64,000 bases of DNA from CAG-791 sp045130475 (GCA_045130475.1 JBGUPU010000025.1:69831-133830); one strand, 5' to 3'; positions 8,986-17,612 are shown, counted from the stretch's first letter. The notes: a model not told the origin generated them from the letters alone. Translations and numbers: made by a program.

Positions 8986-9585
8986 ATGAGCAGTAAGATT
9001 GAACAGCAGATTGATCAGATCGAAGATTTTATCGACAGCTGCCGGTATCAGAAATTTTCCAAGACCAATATCATTGTCGATAAAGATGAGCTGGACGGCC
9101 TCCTTGAGGAGCTGCGTGCCAGAACACCTGAGGAAATCAAGCATTATCAGAGGATCATCAACAATAAGGAAGCGATCCTTGAGGATGCTAGGCGCAAAGC
9201 GGACGAGCTGATCAATGAAGCTACGATCCACACCAATGAGCTTGTCAGCGAGCACGAGATCATGCAGCAGGCCTATGCGCAGGCGGACCAGATTGTCCGC
9301 TATGCTCAGCAGCAGGCCGAGGAGATCGTTGACCGCGCCGTCGTCGAGGCAAATGCATACAGAAATTCCGCCTCTCAGTACATGGATGACATGCTGGGAC
9401 AGCTCGAGGACAACACCACGCAGTCTCTAGAGAGCCTGACCGCGATCTTCGCCAGCTTCCACAACAGCCTGAGCGGCTACATTGATACCATCCGCCAGAA
9501 CCGCACCGAGCTCCTTCCTCAGAACGAGGAGATTCTTGCATCTCAGGATGCTGCCGATCATGATTACGCGGAGGATGAGGAGTAA
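8986..9585 (+). CDS. Coiled-coil protein, DivIVA/V-ATPase-subunit-H-like
   Basis: A 199-residue, Glu/Gln/Ala-rich protein with no signal peptide or membrane segment. Residues about 45-140 are predicted coiled coil with heptad-like spacing (KADELINEA, QADQIVRYAQQQAEEIVDRA), similar in style to ATP synthase b/V-ATPase H stalk helices and to DivIVA proteins. Homologues beside coaD in Lachnospiraceae are commonly annotated as vacuolar family H+-ATPase subunit H, but no ATPase genes are nearby, so that name is probably only structural similarity. A scaffolding or cell-division role is inference. The ATG has a good AGGAGAGAAAG site. Confidence 0.75.
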   Translation: MSSKIEQQIDQIEDFIDSCRYQKFSKTNIIVDKDELDGLLEELRARTPEEIKHYQRIINNKEAILEDARRKADELINEATIHTNELVSEHEIMQQAYAQADQIVRYAQQQAEEIVDRAVVEANAYRNSASQYMDDMLGQLEDNTTQSLESLTAIFASFHNSLSGYIDTIRQNRTELLPQNEEILASQDAADHDYAEDEE

Positions 9586-9661
9586 GCTCTTGCAAGTCTG
9601 TGTGTGCTGTATGCACGGAAACGACATACTTTTTTATTCCTGCGCATATGTGAGCGTTAGA

Positions 9662-9683
9662 CTATGGCGGTAAGCTGCCATAG
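9662..9683 (+). other. Stem-loop in the gap after the coiled-coil gene
   Basis: CTATGGCGG and CTGCCATAG form a 9-bp stem (one G-U pair) closed by a TAAG loop. It is the first of three consecutive hairpins in this 260-nt gap. Function is unknown. Confidence 0.5.
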
Positions 9684-9704
9684 GCGTTGAAACTGGTAAC
9701 AGAG

Positions 9705-9747
9705 AAAGCCCGGACTTGCTGTTTGGCATGGCGCCGGGCTTTTCTTT
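9705..9747 (+). terminator. Rho-independent terminator
   Basis: AAAGCCCGG (9705-9713) pairs with CCGGGCTTT (9734-9742), followed by TCTTTC. It probably ends the rsmD-coaD-coiled-coil transcript or a short leader RNA. Confidence 0.65.
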
Positions 9748-9758
9748 CGTGATAAAAA

Positions 9759-9792
9759 CAAACCATCCTCTGTCATCACCGGGGATGGTTTG
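9759..9792 (+). other. Third hairpin, upstream of the membrane-protein gene
   Basis: CAAACCATCC and GGATGGTTTG form a perfect 10-bp stem with a 14-base loop. No T-run follows. It sits 50 nt before the start of the next gene and could belong to its leader. Confidence 0.45.
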
Positions 9793-9845
9793 ATGAGATC
9801 TTCCTCCGGGAAAAAGAGGAAGCCGGAGAGGGAGTCGCAATCTCT

Positions 9846-10403
9846 ATGAAAAAAGGAACCTTCGGATATTTAGAGAATGCAGGGAAAAAATCTCTTATCA
9901 AATCCGGACTGTTTTTGGCAGCGGTCCTGATCATTTATTTCGGAGCACTTTTCTATTTTAAGACCAATAAAAATGTCTTTTCCATTCTGGCAGCTGTCGG
10001 GGCTCTTCCCACAGGGCGGAGTATTGTCCTGACCATCATGTACCTGCGGGCAAAGGGTGCCTCGGAAAAGGTGCGGGATGCAGTCGATGAAGTGGAAGGA
10101 CTGCCGGAAGGCTGTTCCGGCTTTGACCTCTACCTGACTGGCTATGAGCACTCTTTTTCCATCAGCCATTTGGCGGTCCTGGACAGGACAGTCGTAGGTC
10201 TGACGGAGGACAGCAGTGTGGATCTAAGGCTATGCCGGAACCACATCCGGGATATGGTCCGAAAAGACGAACATGTTGGATATGATGTGCAGATCTACAG
10301 GGACCTTCAGGAATACACGCAGACACTACGCCGTTTATCCGCAGCGGAATCCACGCCGGAAGACCGCGCAGTGATGAATATGCTCTTCGGGATTTCAATA
10401 TGA
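9846..10403 (+). CDS. Small membrane protein of unknown function
   Basis: I do not recognise this 185-residue protein. After a short basic start there are two predicted membrane helices (about residues 15-37 and 44-68), then a soluble region of roughly 115 residues (GLPEGCSGFDLYLTGYEHSFSISHLAVLDRT onwards, broken here by domain rather than motif) with no catalytic motif I can name. It lies 28 nt ahead of the pseudouridine synthase gene and may be cotranscribed with it and recU. Codon use matches the neighbours, so it looks native. Confidence 0.7.
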   Translation: MKKGTFGYLENAGKKSLIKSGLFLAAVLIIYFGALFYFKTNKNVFSILAAVGALPTGRSIVLTIMYLRAKGASEKVRDAVDEVEGLPEGCSGFDLYLTGYEHSFSISHLAVLDRTVVGLTEDSSVDLRLCRNHIRDMVRKDEHVGYDVQIYRDLQEYTQTLRRLSAAESTPEDRAVMNMLFGISI

Positions 10404-10431
10404 CCGGCATGAGAGGAAAGGGTGCTGACAC

Positions 10432-11571
10432 ATGCAGGAAATACTGGTGAACCGGGAGGAGAGCGGACAGCGCCTGGACAAGTTTCTGCGCAGGAGGCTG
10501 CCGCTGGCACCTTCTTCCTTTATATATAAGATGCTCCGGAAGAAAAACATCACACTGCGGGGCAAAAAAGCGGACGGCAGTGAAAAAGTGGAGACGGGAG
10601 ATAATATCCGGTTATATCTGGCGGATGAGACGATCCTCAAATTTTCCGGAACTGCAGATGACGCTGCTGCGCGCCGGGAGGCGGAAGCTGACCTGGATGC
10701 CTATAATAAACTGCAGCCGCTGCTGGGGCCTTCCCCGGTCCTCTATGAAGATGACAACATTCTGGTGGCGGCGAAGCCGGCAGGAGTGCTGTCCCAGAAG
10801 GCGGAGGCCGCCGATATCTCCATGAACGAATGGCTCCGCGGCTACCTGGCAAAGGAAGGCGGCGCTCAAAAGAATCATGCTGCGGGGAGGGCGGTTTTCC
10901 GTCCATCCGTCTGCAACCGGCTGGACAGAAATACGGGCGGAATTCTTTTATGCGCGAAAACGCTGCCCGGGAGCAGGGCCTTGTCTGCTGTGATCCGGGA
11001 CCGGGTGATCCGCAAGACCTACACAATGGTGGTCCACGGACAGATCAGCAGTCCCGGAGTCATTGAAAACGAATTGGTCAAGGACCGGGAAAATAACAGG
11101 GTCCGGACATCGGTTATTTCCGATCAAAAGGGGCAGAGTCGGAAGGCTGTCACGGTCTATCGGCCTGTTAAGACCGGTAAAAAGGTTACAATATTGGAGG
11201 CAGACCTGATCACGGGACGCTCCCATCAGCTGCGTGTCCACATGGCTTCCATCGGTCATCCGATCGTATCGGATCCCAAGTACGGAGACCGCAGTCTGGA
11301 CAGCACGCTGAAACTGAAAGGACACCGCCGGGGACAGCTTCTGTGGTGTACGGAAGTGGCTTTTCCGGAATCTTTTCCGGATCAGGCAGAGAAAGAGAAA
11401 GTGATGGAAGTGCTGGCTCCTGCAGCGGGACGCGTTTTTCGCTGTCCTCCTCCCCTATGGTGGGCTGAGCTGTGCAAGGATGCAGGACAATCTGAGAACC
11501 CGTCAAAGAAAACGCCTTCGCGTATTTCTTCCCGGGGCCGCTCCGGCGGGCAAAAAGCCGGAAGAGGATAA
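10432..11571 (+). CDS. RluD/RluC-family large-subunit rRNA pseudouridine synthase
   Basis: Isomerises specific uridines of 23S rRNA. The N-terminal S4 RNA-binding domain (residues about 3-75, with RLDKFLRRRLP) precedes the catalytic domain, in which NRLDRNTGGILLCAKT carries the catalytic Asp; the usual first His of HRLDxxTSG is Asn here. The RSHQLRVHMASIGHPI motif is intact. The C-terminus has a basic, Ser/Arg-rich tail of about 25 residues beyond the domain. At 379 residues it is slightly longer than usual. recU begins 3 nt after the stop, so translation is probably coupled. Confidence 0.9.
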   Translation: MQEILVNREESGQRLDKFLRRRLPLAPSSFIYKMLRKKNITLRGKKADGSEKVETGDNIRLYLADETILKFSGTADDAAARREAEADLDAYNKLQPLLGPSPVLYEDDNILVAAKPAGVLSQKAEAADISMNEWLRGYLAKEGGAQKNHAAGRAVFRPSVCNRLDRNTGGILLCAKTLPGSRALSAVIRDRVIRKTYTMVVHGQISSPGVIENELVKDRENNRVRTSVISDQKGQSRKAVTVYRPVKTGKKVTILEADLITGRSHQLRVHMASIGHPIVSDPKYGDRSLDSTLKLKGHRRGQLLWCTEVAFPESFPDQAEKEKVMEVLAPAAGRVFRCPPPLWWAELCKDAGQSENPSKKTPSRISSRGRSGGQKAGRG

Positions 11572-11574
11572 AAG

Positions 11575-12108
11575 ATGGCAACCTGGAAGACACGGGGACT
11601 GCGCGGTTCACTATTGGAAGATCTGGTCAACCGCACCAATGAAAAGTACAGGGAACAGGGCCTGGCACTGATCCAGAAGGTGCCCACCCCGATCACGCCC
11701 ATGCATATCGATCAGGAGTCGCGGCATATTACACTTGCCTATTTCAACCAGAAGAGCACAGTGGATTATATAGGCGCCGTGCAGGGCATCCCGGTCTGTT
11801 TTGACGCAAAGGAGTGTGCCGGCACGACCTTCAGCCTGCAGAATGTCCACCCGCATCAGGTACAGTTCATGCAAGAGTTCGAACAGCAGGACGGGATCGC
11901 TTTCTTTCTTCTTTATTTTTCCCGCGAAAACATATTTTATTATCTTCCGCTCCGCTTCTTTCTGCCTTTCTGGGAGCGGGCCAGAGAGGGGGGGCGAAAG
12001 AGCTTCCGCCTGGATGAACTGGATCCGGACTGGACCATTCCGGAAGAGCAGGGGATCATGGTTCCCTACCTGGATATGCTCAACAAGGACCTCCAGGAGC
12101 GGGACTGA
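11575..12108 (+). CDS. recU: Holliday junction resolvase RecU
   Basis: Gram-positive Holliday junction resolvase, acting with RuvAB. The 177-residue protein has the family features in order: LEDLVNRTNEKY, PTPITPMHI, the nuclease core FNQKSTVDYIG with DAKE as the metal-binding Asp/Glu-Lys site, and LQNVHPHQVQFM. The tail contains RKSFRLDELD. Its position in an rluD-recU pair differs from the usual Bacillus neighbour ponA. The start is fixed by the 3-nt gap and GGAAGAGG ribosome binding site inside the end of the previous gene. Confidence 0.93.
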   Translation: MATWKTRGLRGSLLEDLVNRTNEKYREQGLALIQKVPTPITPMHIDQESRHITLAYFNQKSTVDYIGAVQGIPVCFDAKECAGTTFSLQNVHPHQVQFMQEFEQQDGIAFFLLYFSRENIFYYLPLRFFLPFWERAREGGRKSFRLDELDPDWTIPEEQGIMVPYLDMLNKDLQERD

Positions 12109-12118
12109 TAAAAAAGAT

Positions 12119-12148
12119 TTGACAACATGCCCGGCGCATGTGTATACT
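12119..12148 (+). promoter_or_regulatory. Predicted promoter of the his operon with inverted repeat in its spacer
   Basis: TTGACA at 12119-12124 and TATACT at 12143-12148 are 18 bp apart. The spacer contains the inverted repeat ACATGC-CCGGC-GCATGT (12125-12141), well placed for a repressor. A second, looser repeat, TTAGCG and CGCTAA, lies at about 12166-12193 in the leader. I see no T-box motif. Confidence 0.6.
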
Positions 12149-12241
12149 TCTCATGATTTAATATGTTAGCGAATTATCACGTTAAAACGCTAAAGTACAG
12201 ACAGGAAAGCCGGTTTTTTATCAGCAGACGGGATCAGAAAA

Positions 12242-13366
12242 ATGGGATTTGACAAAATGGATTTAAACAATGACCTGCTCCATACACCCGACGGTATGCG
12301 GGATACCTATGGAAGAGAAATGGCAAAGAAGAGTGAGATCATGTCCAGGATCCGCAGCAGGATCCGTCTATATGGATACGAAGAGATCCAGACTCCTTCT
12401 ATTGAATTCTATGATGTTTTTTCAAGTGAAGTGGGAACAACTCCGGTCAGGGAGCTCTATAAGCTTCTTGACAACGATGGAAATCTTCTGGTCCTGCGTC
12501 CGGACTTCACACCTTCTGTGGCCAGATGCGCAGCGAAATATTTTTCTGACGAGAAGGCTCCGATCCGCTTCAGCTATGCGGGCAGCGTCTTCGGCAATAC
12601 TTCAAGTCTTCAGGGCAAGCTGGCCGAGACGACCCAGATGGGCGCGGAACTGATCAATGCCCCTTCTGTGTACGCTGACGGCGAGATCCTGGCGCTTCTC
12701 ATAGATTCCCTGCTGCAGACAGGACTCACCCAGTTCCAGATCAGCGTCGGCAATGTCGATTATTTTAAGGGAATCTGTCAGGCGGCCGGCCTGGATTCCG
12801 GGACAGAGATGCGGCTTCGCGACACGCTTTCGGGCAAGAATTATTTCGCCGCGGAGGAGCTTCTGCGCAGTAAAGGATTTGACCGTTCCACCAGGGATCT
12901 CTTCCTGAAGGCAACCCGGTTCGTATCCACCAGACAGGAGCTCGCCGGTTTCCTCACCAATGAAATGCATTCACGGGCCAGAGCCGCGATCGAGCGGCTG
13001 ATGGAGCTCTGCGAACTTATGGAGGCCTATGGGTTCTCACAGTATATCAGTTATGATCTTTCCCTTTTGAGTAAATATCGCTACTATACCGGCATTGTAT
13101 TCAAGGGATATACCTATGGTGCCGGAGAGGCGATCGCCTCCGGCGGAAGATATGACGGACTTCTTTCCCATTACGGCAAAGATGCTGCCGCGATCGGCGT
13201 CATGATCCAGCTCGACCTTCTCATGGAGGCATTGCGGCGTCAGGGGATCGACGTCGGGACGGCTCCCGCGGCAAAGAAGATCACTTTCGGAGACGGGGAC
13301 GCTTTCGGACAGGTCAGAAAAGCAATGGCACTGAGAGACGAAGGTAAAGCCGTGATCCTGGAGTGA
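12242..13366 (+). CDS. hisZ: ATP phosphoribosyltransferase regulatory subunit HisZ
   Basis: Histidyl-tRNA synthetase paralogue without aminoacylation activity that pairs with the short form of HisG to give an active, histidine-sensitive ATP phosphoribosyltransferase. Class II synthetase motifs remain: TPDGMRDTYGRE, motif 2-like LRPDFTPSVARCAAKYF, and GGRYDGLLSHYGKDAAAIG. The 374-residue length lacks the anticodon-binding domain of true HisS. It is the first gene of the cluster, behind a predicted sigma-A promoter. The following hisG is of the short type that requires HisZ. Confidence 0.94.
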   Translation: MGFDKMDLNNDLLHTPDGMRDTYGREMAKKSEIMSRIRSRIRLYGYEEIQTPSIEFYDVFSSEVGTTPVRELYKLLDNDGNLLVLRPDFTPSVARCAAKYFSDEKAPIRFSYAGSVFGNTSSLQGKLAETTQMGAELINAPSVYADGEILALLIDSLLQTGLTQFQISVGNVDYFKGICQAAGLDSGTEMRLRDTLSGKNYFAAEELLRSKGFDRSTRDLFLKATRFVSTRQELAGFLTNEMHSRARAAIERLMELCELMEAYGFSQYISYDLSLLSKYRYYTGIVFKGYTYGAGEAIASGGRYDGLLSHYGKDAAAIGVMIQLDLLMEALRRQGIDVGTAPAAKKITFGDGDAFGQVRKAMALRDEGKAVILE

Positions 13367-13469
13367 TTGCTTATGAAGGATAAACGCTCTGCGAGTCTTG
13401 AATGATCAAAGGCTGATTTTTGATTTTGATATTTGCGCTGTATAAAGTGTGTTTTCAGAGGAAGAGGAT

Positions 13470-14108
13470 ATGCAGTATCTGACAATAGCCCTCACCAAGG
13501 GACGCCTGGCCGGACAGACCATGGAACTTTTTGAAAAGGCCGGATATTTTTGTGAAGAACTAAAGGACAAAAAATCCCGCAAACTGATTTTTACAAACGA
13601 GGAACAGAAGCTCCGCTTTTTCCTGTCCAAAGGACCGGATGTGCCCACCTACGTGGAGTACGGGGCAGCAGATATAGGAATAGTGGGATCGGATATCATC
13701 CTGGAAGAACAGCGCCGCTGTCATGAGGTGCTGGACCTGGGGTTCGGAAAGTGCCGGATGTGTGTCGCCGGACCGCCCGAGGCAAAGGAACTTCTGAAAC
13801 ATCACGAGATGATCCGTGTTGCATCCAAATATCCCAATATAGCCAAGGACTATTTTTATAATCGAAAGCATCAGACAGTGGACATCATCAAGCTCAACGG
13901 CTCTGTGGAGCTGGGTCCCATCGTGGAGCTGGCTGATGTCATTGTGGATATTGTAGAGACAGGATCCACTTTGAAAGCCAATCGTCTGGATGTTCTGGAA
14001 GAAGTGCTCCCTATTTCTGCCCGGATGATCGTAAACCAGGTCTCCATGCAGATGAAGACTGAGCGGATCCGCGAGATGATCGACAGGGTGCGCGACTGTC
14101 TGGTCTGA
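13470..14108 (+). CDS. hisG: ATP phosphoribosyltransferase catalytic subunit (short form)
   Basis: First committed step of histidine synthesis: ATP plus PRPP gives N1-(5-phosphoribosyl)-ATP. The product is 212 residues, beginning MQYLTIALTKGRLAG, with VEYGAADIGIVGSDI and the PRPP-binding DIVETGSTLKANRL. It lacks the C-terminal regulatory domain of long HisG, consistent with hisZ next door. The start at 13470 is chosen over an in-frame GTG at 13449 because GAGGAAGAGGAT immediately precedes it and homologues start there. Confidence 0.95.
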   Translation: MQYLTIALTKGRLAGQTMELFEKAGYFCEELKDKKSRKLIFTNEEQKLRFFLSKGPDVPTYVEYGAADIGIVGSDIILEEQRRCHEVLDLGFGKCRMCVAGPPEAKELLKHHEMIRVASKYPNIAKDYFYNRKHQTVDIIKLNGSVELGPIVELADVIVDIVETGSTLKANRLDVLEEVLPISARMIVNQVSMQMKTERIREMIDRVRDCLV

Positions 14109-14246
14109 TGCCGGTCTGACCGGAGCCGGATCTGCGGATCTAAGGAGTCTGCCGCGGGCGGCAGGCAGTTACAGGGCACGATCTGCAAAAGAGCAGGATC
14201 TGACGTGAAAAAGAAGGCACCCAATAAGTGCGCAGGAGGAGAACAG

Positions 14247-15551
14247 ATGGCCCGTATGAGGATTATGAAGCTGACGGATGATACGCGTGCAGGCGCCCTC
14301 GAAGCGCTTTTAGGCCGCAGTCCGTCCGGCTATTCGGAATATGAAAAAACAGTGCGTGACATTATCGACGATGTACGCTCCCGCGGCGACCAGGCCGTGT
14401 TTGAACTGGAAGAAAAGTTTGATAAGTGTGTCCTGACAGAAGAGACCATCAGGGTCAGCAAGGAAGAGATCGAAGCCGCTTACCGGGAGCTGTCCCCTGA
14501 ATTTATTGAGGTGATCCGCAAAGCGGCGGCCAATATCCGCGCCTATCACGAAAAACAGGTCACACAGAGCTGGATCACGACTGCCGAAGAAGGCATTATT
14601 TTGGGCCAGAAAGTCACTCCCATCGAGATATCCGGCTGCTATGTTCCCGGCGGAAGAGCAGTCTATCCCTCCAGCGTATTGATGAACGTGGTTCCCGCCA
14701 AAGTGGCGGGTGTAGGCCGCATCGTCATTGCCACACCCCCCGATGCGGACGGAAAAGCGGCAGCCGGCACGATTGTGGCGGCGGATATTGCCGGTGCGGA
14801 CGAGATCTATAAGGTGGGAGGCGCACAGGCAATCGCAGCCATGGCCTACGGAACTCAGACCATTCCCCGCGTGGACAAGATCACAGGCCCGGGAAATATT
14901 TTTGTTGCCCTTGCCAAGAAGGCCTGCTTCGGCGTGACAGGCATTGATTCTGTCGCCGGTCCCAGCGAGATCCTTGTGATCGCGGACAGGACTGCCAACC
15001 CCCGCTATGTGGCTGCGGATCTTTTGTCTCAGGCCGAACACGATCCCATGGCCAGTGCCATTCTGCTGACCACAGATCAGAAACTCGCGGAGGAGACCGC
15101 ACAGGAGATCGACGCTTTCATCGAAAAGCTTCCCCGTACGGAGATCATCTGCCAGTCCATTGAAAACTACGGATATATTTTTGTCGGAGACACTATGGAT
15201 GATCTCATTGATGCGGCCAATACCATCGCCTCCGAACATCTTGAGATCATCACCGAGAATGCCTTTGAAATCATGACAAAGATCCGTCATGCGGGCGCCA
15301 TCTTCCTGGGAAGCTATTCCTCCGAGCCTCTGGGCGATTACTATGCGGGTCCCAATCACATCTTACCGACCAACGGTACGGCGAGATTCTTCTCCCCTCT
15401 GGGTGTGGACGCCTTCATCAAGAAGAGCAGCATCATTTCCTATTCAAAGGAAGCCCTCCGCCGTGTCCACAAAGATATAGAGGTCTTTGCCGAAAACGAG
15501 GGTCTCTATGCACACGCCAATTCCATCCGCGTGCGCTTTGAAGAAGAGTAA
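14247..15551 (+). CDS. hisD: Histidinol dehydrogenase
   Basis: Catalyses the last two steps of histidine synthesis, oxidising L-histidinol to histidine with two NAD+. Recognisable segments are DDVRSRGDQAVFELEEKFD, PGGRAVYPSSVLMNVVPAKVAGV, KITGPGNIFVALAKKACFG, GPSEILVIADRTANPRYVAADLLSQAEHD with the zinc-site residues, and YAGPNHILPTNGTARF. About 434 residues. The start at 14247 is supported by AGGAGGAG six bases upstream and a family-like N-terminus; an in-frame GTG at 14205 is less likely. The 138-nt gap after hisG contains a small CTGCCG/CGGCAG hairpin. Confidence 0.96.
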   Translation: MARMRIMKLTDDTRAGALEALLGRSPSGYSEYEKTVRDIIDDVRSRGDQAVFELEEKFDKCVLTEETIRVSKEEIEAAYRELSPEFIEVIRKAAANIRAYHEKQVTQSWITTAEEGIILGQKVTPIEISGCYVPGGRAVYPSSVLMNVVPAKVAGVGRIVIATPPDADGKAAAGTIVAADIAGADEIYKVGGAQAIAAMAYGTQTIPRVDKITGPGNIFVALAKKACFGVTGIDSVAGPSEILVIADRTANPRYVAADLLSQAEHDPMASAILLTTDQKLAEETAQEIDAFIEKLPRTEIICQSIENYGYIFVGDTMDDLIDAANTIASEHLEIITENAFEIMTKIRHAGAIFLGSYSSEPLGDYYAGPNHILPTNGTARFFSPLGVDAFIKKSSIISYSKEALRRVHKDIEVFAENEGLYAHANSIRVRFEEE

Positions 15552-15601
15552 AGTATCTCCGGAGTGAATCAGAGATTATTATAAATAAGAGGAGCAGGAC
15601 T

Positions 15602-16207
15602 ATGCGAAACGCAATCATTAACCGCAATACCGGAGAAACACAGATCCGGATCGGGCTGGAACTCGACGGAAAAGGCACCGCGGACCTTGGCGGCGGCACG
15701 GGGATCGGTTTTTTTGATCATATGCTGAACGCATTTGCGCGCCACGGCCTTTTTGATCTGAATGTAGAGGCAAAGGGTGATCTGGAGGTGGACGGCCACC
15801 ACCTGGTGGAGGATACCGGCATAGTTCTGGGTGATGCCATTAAACAGGCAGTCGGCGGCAAGGCCGGCATCCGCCGCTACGGATATTTTGTTCTTCCCAT
15901 GGATGAGGCACTGGTGCTCTGCGCTGTCGATCTGTGCGGACGTCCGTATTTTGTCATGGATTTTGAAAACGGAAAAGAAGGATTCCGCACACCTGCGGTC
16001 GGAGCCTTTGATACGCAGCTGGTCAGGGAATTTTTCTACTCTGTATCCTATGCCGCGTCGATGAACCTGCACTTCAGGATCCTGTCCGGCGAGAACGATC
16101 ACCACATCATTGAGGCAATGTTTAAAGCCTTCGCGAAGGCCCTCGATATGGCGACACAGAAGGATCCGAGGATCGAGGATGTTCTCAGCACCAAGGGATG
16201 CCTGTAA
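15602..16207 (+). CDS. hisB: Imidazoleglycerol-phosphate dehydratase
   Basis: Dehydrates imidazole glycerol phosphate to imidazole acetol phosphate. The 201-residue monofunctional form has the two His-rich metal-binding repeats: GFFDHMLNAFARHG with DGHHLVEDTGIVLG in the first half, and GENDHHIIEAMFKAFAKAL in the second. GGAGCAGG precedes the ATG. The downstream gene begins 16 nt after the stop. Confidence 0.97.
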   Translation: MRNAIINRNTGETQIRIGLELDGKGTADLGGGTGIGFFDHMLNAFARHGLFDLNVEAKGDLEVDGHHLVEDTGIVLGDAIKQAVGGKAGIRRYGYFVLPMDEALVLCAVDLCGRPYFVMDFENGKEGFRTPAVGAFDTQLVREFFYSVSYAASMNLHFRILSGENDHHIIEAMFKAFAKALDMATQKDPRIEDVLSTKGCL

Positions 16208-16223
16208 AAGGAGAGACAAAAGA

Positions 16224-17570
16224 ATGAGCAATGGTAAAGGTATTTATCCTTGTATCTGGCTTCTGAACGGGAAGGCGGTCAAGGGCTTTGACAATAATGA
16301 AGTAGTATGTGAAGATCCAGCCGAACTTGTCCGCTCTTATGCGGCCTCCGGTGCGGACGGCGTGATCCTCTTTGACCGCTCCGGGACAGATGCAGAACAT
16401 GACGCGGCCATCGAACTGATCAGGAAGATCTGTGAAGAGGGCTGCCTGCCCGTGATCGGTGCAGGCAATATCCGGAGGATGGAGGATGTCAAGAAGCTGA
16501 TCTACGCGGGATGTGAACTGGCTGCACTCAACCTTTCCAAGGAGAGCAACCGCCTTCTGGCCCGTGAGGTCTGTGAACGATTCGGCAAAGAGCGTATAGC
16601 AGGCTGCTACAAGACCGGCGAGGATCTGGATAAAGAGTGGGAAAAGCTCGCTCCCTGGCTCGCTGTGCGCGTCCTTCTGGACGGTGAAAACATGAGACCC
16701 GCGGACGAGTCTGCAGCAGCCGGACAGGACAAGGCTGTCAGTATCCCCGTGATCGCTCTTGTAGAAGACTCCGACGGCCAGGCACTCTCCGCCAGGCTGA
16801 CGGCCCCCAACGTCGCTGCAGTCTCAGGAAACGGCGTCAACCGTCTGGTGGGCGGCGGAGAGGATGCAGTGAAGGCTGCACGTGAACAGTTTTCCGCCTC
16901 CGGAATCAGAATGGAAGAGCACAAAAAGGCTGCCTTTACCTGGGATGATTTCAAAAAGGGGCCGGACGGCCTTCTGCCGGTCGTGGTCCAGGAGGATTCC
17001 ACCGACCAGGTCCTTATGGTTGCTTACATGAACGAGGAAGCCTACAATCTGACCCTTGAGACCGGAAAGATGACATACTATTCACGCAGCCGCAAATCCC
17101 TCTGGATCAAGGGGGAGACCAGCGGACATTTCCAGTATGTGCGGTCACTCTTCGGTGACTGCGACATGGATACTCTGCTGGCCCGCGTGGTCCAGATCGG
17201 GGCTGCCTGCCACACCGGCAGCCACTCCTGTTTCTTTAATCAGGTGACTGAGCCCAAAATGGGTGCGCGCCGCGCAGCTTCTGCCGGGGATGTTCTTGCA
17301 GAGGATTACAGGACCATTGTGGACCGCAGAGACAACCCCAAAGAGGGCTCCTATACCAACTATCTCTTCGACAAGGGTCTTGACAAGATGCTCAAAAAGC
17401 TGGGAGAAGAGAACACGGAGATCATCATCGCGGCAAAGAATCCCGCCGAGAATGAGATCATCTATGAGATCGCCGATTACCTCTATCATCTGGAAGTTGT
17501 CATGGCAGAGAAGGGTGTAGACTGGGATGATATCACCCGCGAACTGATCCGCAGACAGAAAAAAGGATAA
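16224..17570 (+). CDS. hisIE: HisF-like pseudoenzyme domain fused to HisI-HisE
   Basis: A 448-residue, three-domain protein. Residues about 1-235 resemble HisF/HisA barrels (IYPCIWLLNGKAVKGF, then a DPAELVRSYAASGADGVILF stretch), but the catalytic Asp of HisF's PCLDV is replaced (PCIWL) and the phosphate-binding GGGIR is GAGNIR. Residues about 242-345 are HisI, phosphoribosyl-AMP cyclohydrolase, with the metal site DCDMD and the GAACHTGSHSCFF cysteines. Residues 358-448 are HisE, phosphoribosyl-ATP pyrophosphatase, with KLGEENTEIIIAAKN and EIADYLYHLEVVMAEKG. HisI and HisE look intact and supply steps two and three. The barrel is probably structural or regulatory (inference). The start at 16224 follows AAAGGAGAG. 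Confidence 0.92.
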   Translation: MSNGKGIYPCIWLLNGKAVKGFDNNEVVCEDPAELVRSYAASGADGVILFDRSGTDAEHDAAIELIRKICEEGCLPVIGAGNIRRMEDVKKLIYAGCELAALNLSKESNRLLAREVCERFGKERIAGCYKTGEDLDKEWEKLAPWLAVRVLLDGENMRPADESAAAGQDKAVSIPVIALVEDSDGQALSARLTAPNVAAVSGNGVNRLVGGGEDAVKAAREQFSASGIRMEEHKKAAFTWDDFKKGPDGLLPVVVQEDSTDQVLMVAYMNEEAYNLTLETGKMTYYSRSRKSLWIKGETSGHFQYVRSLFGDCDMDTLLARVVQIGAACHTGSHSCFFNQVTEPKMGARRAASAGDVLAEDYRTIVDRRDNPKEGSYTNYLFDKGLDKMLKKLGEENTEIIIAAKNPAENEIIYEIADYLYHLEVVMAEKGVDWDDITRELIRRQKKG

Positions 17571-17583
17571 GTGTAAAAATATA

Positions 17584-17612
17584 TTGACAAACCAAATATT
17601 GTCTGCTATTTT
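17584..17612 (+). promoter_or_regulatory. Predicted promoter for rplU-prp-rpmA
   Basis: TTGACA at 17584-17589, 17-bp spacer, TATTTT at 17607-17612. It lies 240 nt before rplU, leaving a long untranslated leader. Confidence 0.6.

Noticed and set aside
12149..12241. Possible histidine T-box leader before hisZ
   Set aside because: No AGGGTGGNACCGCG-type T-box sequence and no room for the full structure in the roughly 90-nt leader.
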